Positions 34,128 through 45,096 of a stretch of DNA of 64,000 nucleotides are shown piece after piece. The notes under the pieces were generated by a model. That model was given only the letters and a program-made list of their open reading frames with translations. It was not told the DNA's origin and did no database searches. The stretch spans positions 3,398,974-3,462,973 of the forward strand of contig CM055093.1 in the NCBI GenBank assembly GCA_029204225.1, read 5' to 3'. This DNA comes from Diphasiastrum complanatum. Its lineage: Eukaryota; Streptophyta; Lycopodiopsida; Lycopodiales; Lycopodiaceae. How positions within the stretch are numbered: the stretch's first letter is position 1; each line of letters starts with the position of its first letter. Made by a program: the position numbers and the translations under genes.

Positions 34128-34733
34128 TCGGTTGGGTGTGAATAGTTTTGGGAAGGTGCTCGAGCCCCCAAAGCCTCTCTCAACTTAGGCATTCTCTCCC
34201 TCTCTTCTTTCTCTTTGTGCTATGCAGGTGAGGGCGGGGTTGACGCTCCCAACGTTCGGACCCTATACTACTAACTGTACAGTGTACTGTGGTGAGGCCC
34301 ACTTGTTACGGCTTGGCCAACAATATTTTAAGTGGCGGGATCTACCTATTTATCTGTGTACATGAAATACCCACAACAAGGTCCTCGGCCCAAAGTAGTG
34401 AGTATTTCTTGTACACAAATAAATAGTTGGGTCCCGTCACTTAAATTATTGTTGGCCAAGCCTTACCTATGGGGTTCACCACAGTACATTGTACAGTTAG
34501 AATTATAAGTGCGAGGGCACTAGCGTCTTGCATGTGTAAGCCCAACTCAATGAGTACATTGCTAGTTGTTTTAAGTTGTTCCATAGAGACTTGGGCCCTA
34601 GGTGTAAATAAAATAAGCTAAAAGCCAGCATCTAAGTTACAAACTCAAGTTGCAAATAAGGAATCTAATTTGGTCAAAGTAAGACTCACATGATTCATGT
34701 GACTTGCTTTGTGCTTTCTTAGAACCATTAGAT

Positions 34734-34741
34734 TATAAAAG
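34734..34741 (+). promoter_or_regulatory. TATA box of second LTR copy
   Basis: TATAAAAG, about 62 bases before a TC tract. Relative to the first copy, about 70 bases with the CCAAT-type motif have been deleted just upstream. Confidence 0.45.
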
Positions 34742-34797
34742 GGAGCCATTTTCTTTGTATTGTATCTTCTATTCTATTCTAATAAAACTCTGCCCAT

Positions 34798-34908
<111 letters not shown>

Positions 34909-35074
34909 GGGATCGAATAGCTTTGGGTAGGTGCTCGAGCCCCCAAAGCCTTTCTCAACCTAGGAGTTTTCTCTCTCTCTCCCTCTCTTCTCTCTCTTCA
35001 TGCCATGCAGGTGAAGGCGGGGTAGATGCTCCCAGCGTTCGGACCCTATGCTACATAGATGACACAACAACCAA

Positions 35075-35160
35075 CTGGCTTTCTATAGAGAGTATTGTCC
35101 TCGAGGAATCTTTCATTACCCCTTATAGTTAGCTTTACATTTGACTCCATAGGTGTATCA
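35075..35160 (-). pseudogene. Copia RT fragment B, upstream remainder
   Basis: These 86 bases resume the RT reading interrupted at 33531 (minus-strand sense: SNVKLTIRG, RSFIEDNTLYRKP region) and match 6850-6935 of the complete Copia. Upstream of this the fragment is lost. Confidence 0.75.
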
Positions 35161-35199
35161 CAAGGATTTGCATCTACCATTAGAATTCACAAGATTCAT

Positions 35200-35429
35200 G
35201 TGAGCCCAAGTTGGACCCAACTGTAAAATAATAGACTTCTAAGTTTAAAATGACTTTGGGCCCCAAGTTTTATTTTAATTACAAGGGGCCCAAGTCCATT
35301 ATTTATATTTACAACTCAACTTGTGTGCTCATTGGGCCATGGGCCTATACGCGCAGGATGCCATGCTCTCACAACATATTTTATTAGCCGATAATGTTTA
35401 TTTACAATATGTTGGGAATACCCCCAACA
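35200..35429 (-). mobile_element. LTR fragment (minus), family of 25506
   Basis: Reverse complement of the LTR at 25506-25739: ends TGTTGGGAATACCCCCAACA, with GCGCAGGATGCCATG and GGGCCC blocks. It lies directly before Copia C4. Confidence 0.65.
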
Positions 35430-36060
35430 TTGAGCAGCAATACACTACCTCCTATTCACCTCAATCAAATGGTCTTGCTGAAAGAAAGAATCAAACCTTA
35501 TTTGAATCGGCAAAGTGCATGTTATCACATGCATCACTTCCAAAGTAGAACAAATGTCCTACTAAAGGTCTTCCAGCCAAGACTCCATATGAAGTTTGGA
35601 CAGGTACCAAACCTTCTTTATTGAACCTACAAGTTTTTCGATGTATTGCCTAATGCGCAGATTCCCCACGATCTCAGGAAGAAACTCGACTTCCAGAGTA
35701 TCAAAATGATTTTCATTAGCTACACCACTTCAGATCAAGCTTACAAATTATTTAATCCAACCGAGTCAAAGATATTCACTCAGTTTCTAGACCTCAAAGG
35801 AAAAGGCAAAGCCCACGTAGCCGGCCTATCAGATTCTTTTGATATAATGAATGTTCCAATTTTTCAGTCGACTATTCCTATTGACGATCCAAGTTCATCT
35901 ACTTCCAACAAACAGCCAATTAGCAGTGAATCTGAAGATGATGAGTTGTGTTTCAGCAACTACAACATGGTGAAAACGATCAACTTCCTATACTATCCAG
36001 AATATCTTCAAGAGTTAGCAGACCACCTAATAGGTATATCAACGAATCTGTACCTAGCTT
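35430..36060 (+). pseudogene. Copia integrase end and hinge (C4)
   Basis: 35430-35548 contains the catalytic glutamate region LAERKNQTLFES. A TAG and a shift follow near 35549 (after SHASLPK), where RFWAEA is deleted. VFRCIAYAQIP is in another frame near 35635. The hinge is Ser/Asp-rich (DDPSSSTSNKQPIS). Confidence 0.8.
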
Positions 36061-36799
36061 GTTCAGAGGCACTCAGTCAGCCCGATTCAGATCTCTGGAA
36101 AGAAGCTATGGATAAAGAGTATTCATCTCTTATCAAGAATCAGACATGGACGATTGTCAAATTACCTGCCAGCAGAAACGTAGTTGACTGCAAATGGATT
36201 TTCAAAGTCAAGTACAATGTAGATGGAAGCATCAATAGGAGAAAGGCACGACTTGTAGCCAGAGGTTTTTCTCAGGTATACAATGTTGATTATTCTGAGA
36301 CTTTCAGTCCAGTAGTCAAGCATTCATCTATTAGACTTTTGCTAACATTTGCAGCTGCAGCATATTTGGAAATACATCAAATGGATGTACAGACAACATA
36401 TCTTAATGGAGTTATTGAAGAAGACATTACATGGTGCAACCTGAAGGTTATAGTATCGAAGGGAAACACAATCATGTGTGTAAACTCCATAAAGCACTTT
36501 ATGGATTGAAGCAATCTGCTCGAGCATGGTTTCAAAGGATCAATACTTTCCTTATTGATCACGGATACACACCTAGCTCTTCAGATTCCAATGTTTACTT
36601 CAAAGCAGTGCAGCAGTCTTTTATCATTATCACGTTATACATAGATGATGCATTGTTTTTTAGCAATAATACTGATTTGATAAAAGAATCCAAAACAATG
36701 CTATCTTCCAAATTTGACATGACCGATCTGGGCGAAGCTCATTTCTGCCTTGGTATTTCAAATCCACAGAGACAGAAATCAGAAGTTGTTCTACATTAA
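36061..36799 (+). pseudogene. Copia reverse transcriptase (C4)
   Basis: EALSQPDSDLWKEAMDKEYS, VDCKWIFKVKYNVDGSINRR, ARLVARGFSQVYNVDYSETF, LEIHQMDVQTTYLNG are open to about 36430. A one-base shift moves to frame 36431-36799 with YGLKQSARAWFQRINTFL and the catalytic LYIDDALFFSN (YIDD instead of YVDD). Broken again after LGISNPQRQ. Confidence 0.9.
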
Positions 36800-37060
36800 T
36801 CAATAGAGGTACATCTAATACATGTTAGTCATATATAAAATGATTAATTGCAAGTTAGCTCTCTCACCGATGGAACCAGGTCTCAAGTTGTCAAAGGACC
36901 AGTGTCCTTGAAACGATTAAAGAGAAGCATCAGATGCGTGAGTATCCTTAACATTCTATTATAGGATCTCTTATGTATGTCATGATCTGTACCAGGCCAC
37001 ACATAGCTTTTGCAGTCAGCTCTCTAAGTCAGTTTATAACTAACACCCTGGTGTGACACA

Positions 37061-37636
37061 TTGGAAGGCTCTTATCAAAGTCATGAGATATCTTCGAGCT
37101 ATTATGGACTTTTGCGTTTGTTATGGAGCACTCAAAACGACAAACGCAATTTGCTCAGTGGTTATACAGATGCAAGTTGGGCAGGAGATGTAGACACTCG
37201 TAAATCCACCTCCGGATTTACATTCTTCCTCAACAATGGTCCTATTTCCTGGAACATTCACAAGCAATCTTTGATAGCTCTATCTTCCACTGAATCAAAG
37301 TATATTGCAGCCTCTCAAGCTACAAAGGAAGCAATTTGGTTGAGGGACTTACTCTCAGATATATGTCTGAATCAATCTGCCCCGACGATTTTATTCTGTG
37401 ATAATCAAAGTGTCATTGCTTTATCAACCAACCCTAGGTTTCATTGCAAGAGTAAGCACATTGAAATCAAATATCACTTCGTCAGAAGCAAATTCCTCAA
37501 AGAGGTTGACTTGCAGTATTGTAGAACGCAAGATATGACAGCGGATATTTTTACTAAGGCATTAAGCTTGGACGAACATAGAAAGTTCTGTGCGGAACTA
37601 GATTTGAAGGTCAAGGCATTCATGGATTCAGATTAA
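37061..37636 (+). pseudogene. Copia RNase H (C4)
   Basis: GYTDASWAGDVDTRKSTSGF and IALSSTESKYIAAS (STEAEY changed to STESKY), then TNPRFHCKSKHIEI to the stop. Upstream (36800-37060) the RT end is full of stops. Confidence 0.9.
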
Positions 37637-37643
37637 GGGGGGG

Positions 37644-39851
37644 TGTTGGATTATTCTCCTTCCTACTAATCGACTAATCGGTTTTAATCTTCATCCAACT
37701 TTTCAATTTTGTAGATTTTCTTGTGTATTTTCATAGTTTGCAGAAATACACGGATTTTTGACAACAGTGTCGGGTTTTCTCTCACTTTGGCTTTTTTTCA
37801 AAAGGCCAACAGTCCTGATTTCTCCCTTACTTCAGTTTTTTGTCATGAAGCTAGTTGCCACAGTTTCTCTCTTGCTTCGAGAATTTTCTCTCTCTTCAGC
37901 TTTTTCGCATTTTTTTGAAAAAGACGAAGGTGTCTTAAAATATTAAGGAAATGACTATGGTAAAAGTTAGGGCTAATATCCCAAAAAGGCGACTTTGCGA
38001 CACCTTCGCATTCTTCGCCTGTGTAGAATCCCGTGTAAAAAATGCAGACCTTCAGATTTTTCTCTTGACAGTTTTAGTTCATTTTTGCAGACATCACAGT
38101 ACGTTCATTTATGCAGATAGACTGTTTACAGCCAAAGATTTACCGATTATCAACAAGCAATTTCTCATAATAATTGGATGAATGTCAGCGAACTCCAGCC
38201 AATCGCGTTGACAGATCCCCTGCTCCAAATAATCTATTGGTTTTGTAATTACTTTTGCTTACTTCTTCTGCCTGTCAGCAGAGGCAGTGAGCTCTTGCTT
38301 AAGTTATTTGTTCTTGTTCAAAAGCTCAAAATCAGGCAAAAGGGACAACTAGACGTTGTAGTATTATGTCATGCCTGTCAGAGGACAACTCAGGGTCATT
38401 CCTCTTGAACGCACTTACATTCAAACAGAAATGCAAGCCATGAACACTCATTTACAGATCAACATGCAGCCCAAATAAACATTCATTAGATTCTATAGCT
38501 ACCTACTCTGAAACCGGACTGAATCAGACCTTACAATACACTAACATTGAGCTACACTTGCATTAATCCACAAAACTGAAACAAGAACTAATCTACAGCA
38601 TTTTAGAGGTCCAAGAATCAAGAAACCAACCAGTCTTTTGATTCTTGGACATCCCAAAAACATCAAGAACTAGAATGTTAGAGGATATGCAAGATTTGTG
38701 CCACATTTCTAGCCTATTTAGTTTACTTGAATGCTGATTCCTACATTAATTCACAACAAGAAATAAAAACTAATCCTCAACTAGGAAAACAAGAAAACTA
38801 ATCCACAACCACACACAATATGAATGGAAGGGCATGATCATAGGGACATCACTCAAGAAAACCACCATGATCAAGGAGCTCAATCGATGCATCTAACTCA
38901 TGGAGGCTCTTCTCATTTCATCATGGAGTTGATACAATACACAAAAGGCTCCTCTTCACAGAGAGGGAGTCTCTTAAATAAGCAAGAGAGCTCCTTAGGT
39001 GGCATCCTAGTGGAATTTCCACAAATCACAAATTACAAGTGGAATAATGCTCTCCACGAGCGGTCGTCATCAAAAGGTGGCTCACTCTACTTTCTTTAAG
39101 AGGGATCTACTTGCATTTATTACTTTGCCTAGAAATACTAGTTCCTACATGGTCATTCCATCTTCCGGGATTCACCATGAGGCTTACACAGTTCTTGCTT
39201 GCCAATCCTAACTAGCATTTCTCGGCTCTCATACTCGATTCTCAGCCTTCATTCGTCTCGTCTCCTCAGAGACCTCCTCGGTCTAAGGTGACACGTGCTC
39301 TTGAGTTGCTCTGTCCGAGCATTTTACGACCTAATTACTTAGTATAAATAGTAGTCCATACATTTACAAAAAAGAACACTTTCATCAAGTTGTTAAGGAT
39401 CGTTATCATGATCAGAAGTGTTGAATCTGTTAACTCTCTATCAAGCTTTAAGCTTGAGCCTCTTGAACATTCTAGCTCAGTTCTTAAAATTTTATTATAG
39501 AGTTGCTACTTTCAGACTTATTCTCAAATACATGTTAGAGTGCACGGTTTCCATCCGCTACTACTTGCACTCATAGCATTTTGATTTTGTTTTCTTACTA
39601 AATCAATCAAATTTCTTATTGCGTTCGTATGTGTCAGCATGCATGCATCGCTGTAATGCTTTTGTGACTAATAGAAATTGTCTGATAATTCAATATTTTA
39701 TGTTTGGCTACATAATCAAGCTAGTTGCTAAAGATTGAACGTGATTTCCATCACTATTTTTGTTCAATATTGATAGTCATAGTCATGCATTGGAAATTGG
39801 AAGAAATTTTTTACTATTCCGCTATTCTCCCTTATATACACATACTTCCGA
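37644..39851 (+). mobile_element. Copia LTR with a 1.1-kb insertion
   Basis: Starts TGTTGGATTATTCTCC after the G-run and ends near CTTCCGACA. Compared with the LTR at 40179-40917, the block between CTCCAGCC (38200) and TTTTACGACC (39323) is extra. A TATA box GTATAAATAG lies at 39340-39349, and the later part (39350-39850) matches 44247-44449 and, in reverse, 59153-59740. Confidence 0.75.
38206..39322. other. Insertion of unknown type in a Copia LTR
   Basis: About 1.1 kb with no match to the other LTR copies. No terminal inverted repeats, no target duplication and no credible gene were found; short reading frames (38178-38408, 38824-39099) lack supporting features. It could be a fragment of another element or the LTR part that the other copy lost. 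Confidence 0.4.
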
Positions 39852-40178
39852 CACAAAGGAAGCAATTTGGTTGAGGAACTTACTCTCAGATATCGATCTG
39901 AATCAATCTGCTCTGACAATTCTATTCTGTGATAATCAAAGTGCCATTGCTTTATCAGCCAACCCTAGGTTTCATTCCAGGAGTAAGCGCACATTGAAAT
40001 CAAGTATCACTTCGTCAAAAGCAAATTTCTCAACAAAGAGGTTGACTTGCAGTACTATAGAATGCAAGATATGACAGCGGATATTTTTACTAAGGCATTA
40101 AGCTTGGACGGACACAGAAAGTTCTGTGCGAAACTAAGTTTGAAAGTCAAGGCATTCATGGATTCAGATTAAGGGGAG
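39852..40178 (+). pseudogene. Copia RNase H end fused to an LTR (C6)
   Basis: Directly after an LTR end the reading starts in mid RNase H with KEAIWLRNLLSDIDLNQSA and SANPRFHSRSKR, and reaches a pol stop near 40170. The unit is a near duplicate of 37329-37643 (C4). All sequence between primer site and RNase H was deleted. Confidence 0.85.
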
Positions 40179-40917
40179 TGTTGGATTATTCTCCTTTCTA
40201 CTAATCGACTAATCGGTTTTAATCTTCATCCAACTTTTCAGTTCTGCGAATTTTTTCATGTATTTTCACAGTCTGTGAAAATACATGGAGTTTTGGCAAC
40301 AGTGTTGGGTTTTCTCTCTCTTCGGCTTTTTTGCATTTTTACCCAAAAAAGACAAAGGTGTCTTACAACATTCAAGAAATGACTTTTGATGAAAGTTAGG
40401 GCTACCTCAGAAAAAAGGCGACTTTGTGACACCTTCGCATTTTTCACATTTTTCAAAGTGGCCTAAATGTTAAGGCAATGACTTCGGCAAAGTATTGGGT
40501 CTTACCCCGGTTTTTCGGGAAACAAGTTTTTTGTGACACTGTCGCATTTTTTGCAAAATGCTAGATGCCTCAAATGCTAAGGAAAAGAATTTAAGTAAAG
40601 ACCTTCGCATTTTTCACCCTTCAGAGTGTTCTCTCACTTCGGCATTTTTGCTTTTTTCTTGATGACAGTGTTTTGTTCATTTCTGCAGAGCGACAGTTTT
40701 CGCTCATTTATGCAAACAGATTGTTTTATGGCAATTTATCGTCGCTTATCAGTAATCAATTTCTGAGAAGGAACTGGATGAATGTCAGCAAACTCCAGCC
40801 AGCTGGCAGTCATATTTTACGACCTAACTACTAAGTATAAATAGTTGTTCATACATTTACAAAAGGACGTTTTCATCAAGTTTTTAAGGATCGCTATCAC
40901 GATCATAAGTATTGAAT
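40179..40917 (+). mobile_element. Copia LTR of C6 (right end lost)
   Basis: Starts TGTTGGATTATTCTCC. It contains a TATA box GTATAAATAG (40836-40845). At about 40918 it joins the LTR of a different Copia family in the opposite orientation. Confidence 0.8.
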
Positions 40918-41284
40918 CAATCGTGGGTGGCTGCAATCGTTGTCCAATCTGTTAACGCAATTGCATGGAGTGAGCGTAAAAAGGGTGCGACGTCAGATGC
41001 AAAAAGTGGGTCACTCTTACGAATGGCCTTAGAATAAAATTTACAGGGTGCCTTAGCTTTTAGGGCACCTTCGGAATTCAGTAGGATAGTGTCCCCTTTT
41101 CGCTTGTCACCATAACCTATGTAAAAAGACAATATTCGCGATTCTTTTGCCCTTTATTCGTCTGTGCAAATTTGCGTGGAAATATGCAGGCTACGTGACA
41201 ACGTTAGTAAATATGCAGTAAGAATGGAGGCAGATTAAAAATTGAGATTTAGGAGAGTAGAAGGAATAAATCCAACACCCCCCC

Positions 41285-42138
41285 TTAATCTGGATCCATC
41301 AATGCCTTGATCTTCAGACTGATCAATGCACAAAATTTGTTTTGTGCATTAATACTGAGTGCTTTCATAAAAATGTCTGCAACCATGTCCTGCATTCTAT
41401 AGTACGTTAAGCTTGCCTCCTTGTCAAGAACCTTGCCCCTGATGTAGTGATATTTGATCTCAATGTGCTTACTCCTAGAATAAAATCTAGGGTTGGTCGA
41501 TAAGGCAATAGCACTTTGGTTATCACAAAACAGAATTGTGAGGCTGTACTGATACAAATTGATGTTTGACAGCAAATTTCTCAAACAAAACGCTTCCTTA
41601 ATAGATTGAGAAGCAGCAATGTATTCTACTTCAGTAGAAGAAAGTGCGGTAGAGGTTTGTCGTTGAAGAAGAATGTAAATCCAGATGTGGATTTACGATT
41701 GTTTGCATCTCCTCCCCAGCTTGCATCAGAATAGCCACTGATCTGATGAAGATTGTTGTTGCTGACATCTCCATAGCAGATGCAGTGGTCCATGGTAGCT
41801 CGAATATATCTCATGACTCGAATAAGAGCCTTCCAATGGGTAGTGCCAGGATTAGCCATATATTGGTTGAGTGAGCTTACAACAAAAGAGATATCTGATC
41901 TTGTACAGACCATTGCGTACATGAGAGATCCAAGTATCGATTGATACAGATATTCTCTGATCTGCTCCTCTTCCTCCTTGGTCTGGGGACATTGGTCTTT
42001 TGACAGATGCAGGTCTGGATCCATTGGTGAGTGAGCTAATTTACAATTCATCAAATTGTATCTGTTAAGAACATTGTGAAGACACCTTTGTTGAGTGATG
42101 TAAATCACTCGCTCTGTCTCTGTGGATTTGAATTCCAA
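41285..42138 (-). pseudogene. Copia RT end and RNase H (C5)
   Basis: Frames 42138-41626 and 41584-41285. LHLSKDQCPQTKEEEEQIREY, SLMYAMVCTRSDISFVVSSL, GYSDASWGGDANNRKSTSGF, and after a shift near 41626 NLLSNINLYQYSLTILFCDN and STNPRFYSRSKHIEI. The stop lies just before a C-run (G-run on the sense strand) and the LTR. Confidence 0.9.
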
Positions 42139-42743
42139 GACAAAAGTGAGCGAACAGAGAGGAATACTCTCTGTCCATGGCTTCTCTCCAGAGATCAGAG
42201 TCTGGTTGGCTGAGTGCCTCTTTGATTGTCGTCGGTTCCTACATTAAGAGACAGGCAGACTCAGGAGTATACCTTGTGGGTTGTGTGCGCATTGAAGATT
42301 CTGAAGCAATTGAAAGCTTCTAATTTCTTCTTTATGAAATACACCATCGTTCTTATGGAGAATTTGTCAATAAACGTTATAAAATACTTGGCATCCTTCA
42401 GCGAAGGATTTTTCATCGGGCCACGATCGTCTGAATGTACAACATCTAGCAATCCTCTAGCAATATGCTGATGGCTTGACTTAAATGGTTTCCTAGTCTG
42501 TTTACCAACTAGACAGTCTTGACAGACAGGTAACTCGACTTTTTCGCGAAGATAGTCGAGATCAAGAACAATAGATTGTCTAGACATTCGTTGTACAGCA
42601 ACGTGATTTAAATGACCAAGTCTATAATGCCAAAGTAGACCTTTATTTGTATGAATTGAAGTATTGAGAGCCTGACTAGAGGCAGAAAAACAATGACTTA
42701 AGAAGCTAGTCATGTGCTGAGTGGCTCCGGAATCTAGAACCAA
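42139..42743 (-). pseudogene. Copia protease stub, integrase start (C5)
   Basis: MVLDSGATQHMTSF is joined directly to LSHCFSASSQALNTS, so the protease body is deleted in frame. Then WHYRLGHLNHVAVQRMS, CQDCLVGKQTRKPF, VHSDDRGPMKNPSLKDAKYF. After FNCFRIF it jumps to the hinge before RT. Confidence 0.88.
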
Positions 42744-43590
42744 GAACTATCGCCAGATGCTTCTTGATGGTTGGTCATGAAGGTATTATGATCTGCTTCT
42801 TGAATAGGTTGTGGAGCTTCTGTACCTACATTTGCCACTTGATTCAACTGTCCCTTGCTATTGTTCTTCGCTTGAAGTATTTGGCAGTCTTGAATTTCGT
42901 GGTTGTTTCGTTTGCAGTATCTGCTGAACAGATTCTTCTTTGTCTGCAAATTTGATTGTTCCTTGTGCTGAGCTGGTTTCTGGTCTGGCTTTGATTGCTT
43001 CGGGCCTTTCTTCTTCTGCTGCTTTGTCGTGCTCTTGTTGGTGTACAAGGCGTGAGAATCAGTTGAGGAACTCAAGGGTTCATTCCTTCGCGTGTCTTCC
43101 TGCAACGACATAGTAATGACTCTCGAAAGAGTCAATTCTGGATGAGTCATGATGATCATCACCTAGCTGTCCTAAGAACTTGGCAAGCTTGTAAGCAGTT
43201 GCATCATTGCGTCTTGATCGTCTAGGACAGATCCGACAGCGGGTATTTGTCTTAGCAGGTTCTTGAATTGATTAATGTGATTCTGCAGAGAATCACCATT
43301 CGTCATCTTGAGGGAGTAGAATTTCTTCTTGAGATGTAGCTTGGAAGCTATATCTCGTATTTTGTATAGTGTGCTCAAGATGTCCTAGACTTCTTTCGAT
43401 GTCTAGGCCTCGGATACATGGCCGATCTGGGTATCCGTGATGTTGAGGATGATCAGCGCGAAAGCTTTTCCATCCTTCAACTTCCATCTGGTGATTGTCG
43501 CGTCGTCCGCTTCGGGTTTCTCTTTTGCACCTGTAACAACGTCATACAATTCTTTTGCCATTAGTACAGTTTTCATCTTAAATTTCCACA
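42734..43590 (-). pseudogene. Copia gag (C5)
   Basis: Frames 43162-42734 (with NLFSRYCKRNNHEIQDCQIL, a degraded C-x2-C-x4-H-x4-C zinc knuckle whose first Cys is Ser) and 43378-43172 (LHLKKKFYSLKMTNGDSLQNHIN). The gag start is near 43577. Confidence 0.82.
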
Positions 43591-44246
43591 GATCGTAATT
43601 TGCTACAAAGAGCTATATCAGATTAAGTATATCATGTATACAAGTTAATAATGCGGCAAAGCACAATACAATAGCGGATGAAACCGCGTGCCCTATGAAG
43701 CTTATTTTGTCTGTAATGAGGAATTAAACCTCTTCTCTTAGTCTCTTCTTCACTCACTTGATCATCTGATCATAATCATCTGAATGGTGTCCAGAATATG
43801 TATATATACATAATATTACAGGTGTGCATATGTGAAAGTACAGAGTGGACGTGTTGTTTGTAGGAGATCGTGGGCGGCTGCAATCGTTGTCCAATCTGTT
43901 AGTGCAACTGCATGGAGTGAGCGTAAAAAGGGTGTGACATCAGCCAGTGCTGAAGTGAACGTTGGTGATGATGCGAAAAGTGGGTCACTCTTACGAATGG
44001 CCTTAGGATAAGATTTACAGGGTGCCTTAGCTTTTAGGGCACCTTCGGCATTCGGTAGGATAGTGTCCCCTTTTCGCCTGTCACCATAACTTGTGTAAAA
44101 ACACAGTGTTCGCGATTCTTTTGCCCATTATTCGTCTGTGCGAATTTGCACGTAAATATGCAGGCTGCATGACTACGTTAGTAAATATGCAGCAAGAATG
44201 GAGGCAGATTAAAAATTGGGATTTAGGAGAGTAGGATTACCCAACA

Positions 44247-44449
44247 CTCTGTAATGTTTTTGTGACAAATAAAAATTTTCTGATAATTCAATATTTTATG
44301 TTTGGCTACGTAATCAAACTAGTTGCTAAAGATAGAACATGATTTCCATCACTATTTTTTGTTCATTATTGATAGGCACAGTCATGCATTGAAAATTGGA
44401 GAAAATGTCTATTCTGCTATTCTTCCTTATACACACATATTTCCAACAC
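44247..44449 (+). mobile_element. Copia LTR end fragment
   Basis: The last 200 bp of the LTR family at 37644-39851 (TTTATGTTTGGCTACGTAATC; TTGATAGGCACAGTCATGC). It ends in TTCCAACA directly before the unknown C-terminal ORF fragment. Confidence 0.75.
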
Positions 44450-44455
44450 GTCCAG

Positions 44456-44836
44456 TTTTCAAAGAAATATATCAACTATCCCGACCCCATAGTCTGCGCG
44501 GCCGCACAATTCGCTCGGGACTTAGAGTTTTTGATGGGTGTCTAGACCAAATGGGACGATGTTTTACCGACAATCTATTTTGATTTTAACACAGCACTAA
44601 TTTCACAAAAAGTTGAAGACCAACTACGAGTAGCTCGAGTGTATTATAGAGCGGCCCTACTCGGCGATCCATGGATAAGCATATTCCAAACCTGGATCGA
44701 CCAATTTTGGTTTGTCGGTGCACATAAGTCCTTCTTCACGCCTAAGGACAAGAAGAGTACGGCACGATTAGACTTCATAGAGGAAGTTATCGGCTACCTC
44801 ATCCAACAACGACGCACAAAACGGACACTCTACTAA
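44456..44836 (+). pseudogene. Second copy of the unknown C-terminal domain
   Basis: About 125 codons with one TAG: YINYPDPIVCAAAQFARD, EDQLRVARVYYRAALLGDPW, GAHKSFFTPKDKK, EEVIGYLIQQRRTKRTLY. It aligns from end to end with the last 125 codons of the block at 23179-25477 at about 60% identity. It also stops about 45 bases before an LTR of the same family. The upstream part of the block is missing here. Confidence 0.65.
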
Positions 44837-44881
44837 GCTCCATAGTGTCGAGGGACCGGCACTACTTCAGGTCGGAGGCCC

Positions 44882-45075
44882 TATTGAGGGTATTACCACG
44901 TAAATAAATAATCTAGTCAGAAATAGTTGCGAGGGTCATGGCATCCTGCGTGCATAAGCACTTGTAAATAAATGATTTTGGCAATAAACTTGACATTGGG
45001 CCATGTAATTAAAAATAATATCAGACGGCCAAAGTTAAGCTTAAACTTAAGTTTCTAAGTCATTCACAGCACTGG
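44882..45075 (+). mobile_element. LTR fragment after the unknown domain
   Basis: TATTGAGGGTATTACC, ATGGCATCCTGCGTG and GGGCCATGTAATTAAAA match 25506-25690. Mutated at its first bases and truncated on the right close to the recombinase gene. Confidence 0.6.
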
Positions 45076-45096
45076 TATTTGTTATATTCTTTTCAT

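Larger units (their letters stand above)
35430..37643 (+). mobile_element. Copia fragment C4 (integrase end to pol stop)
   Basis: Starts within the integrase (IEQQYTTSYSPQSNG) and runs to the pol stop at 37634 and a G-run (37637-37643) before the LTR. It is a different subfamily from C1/C2. Frames are broken in several places. Confidence 0.88.
40918..44246 (-). mobile_element. Copia deletion derivative C5
   Basis: Between two partial LTRs (40918-41277 and about 43600-44246, ending CCAACA) are gag, protease stub, integrase start, RT end and RNase H of the C1/C2 family on the minus strand. Three internal deletions are visible: protease body (at about 42707), integrase core through RT (at about 42140 and 42280), and primer site with LTR start (at about 43600). 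Frames around each are still mostly readable. Confidence 0.88.
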
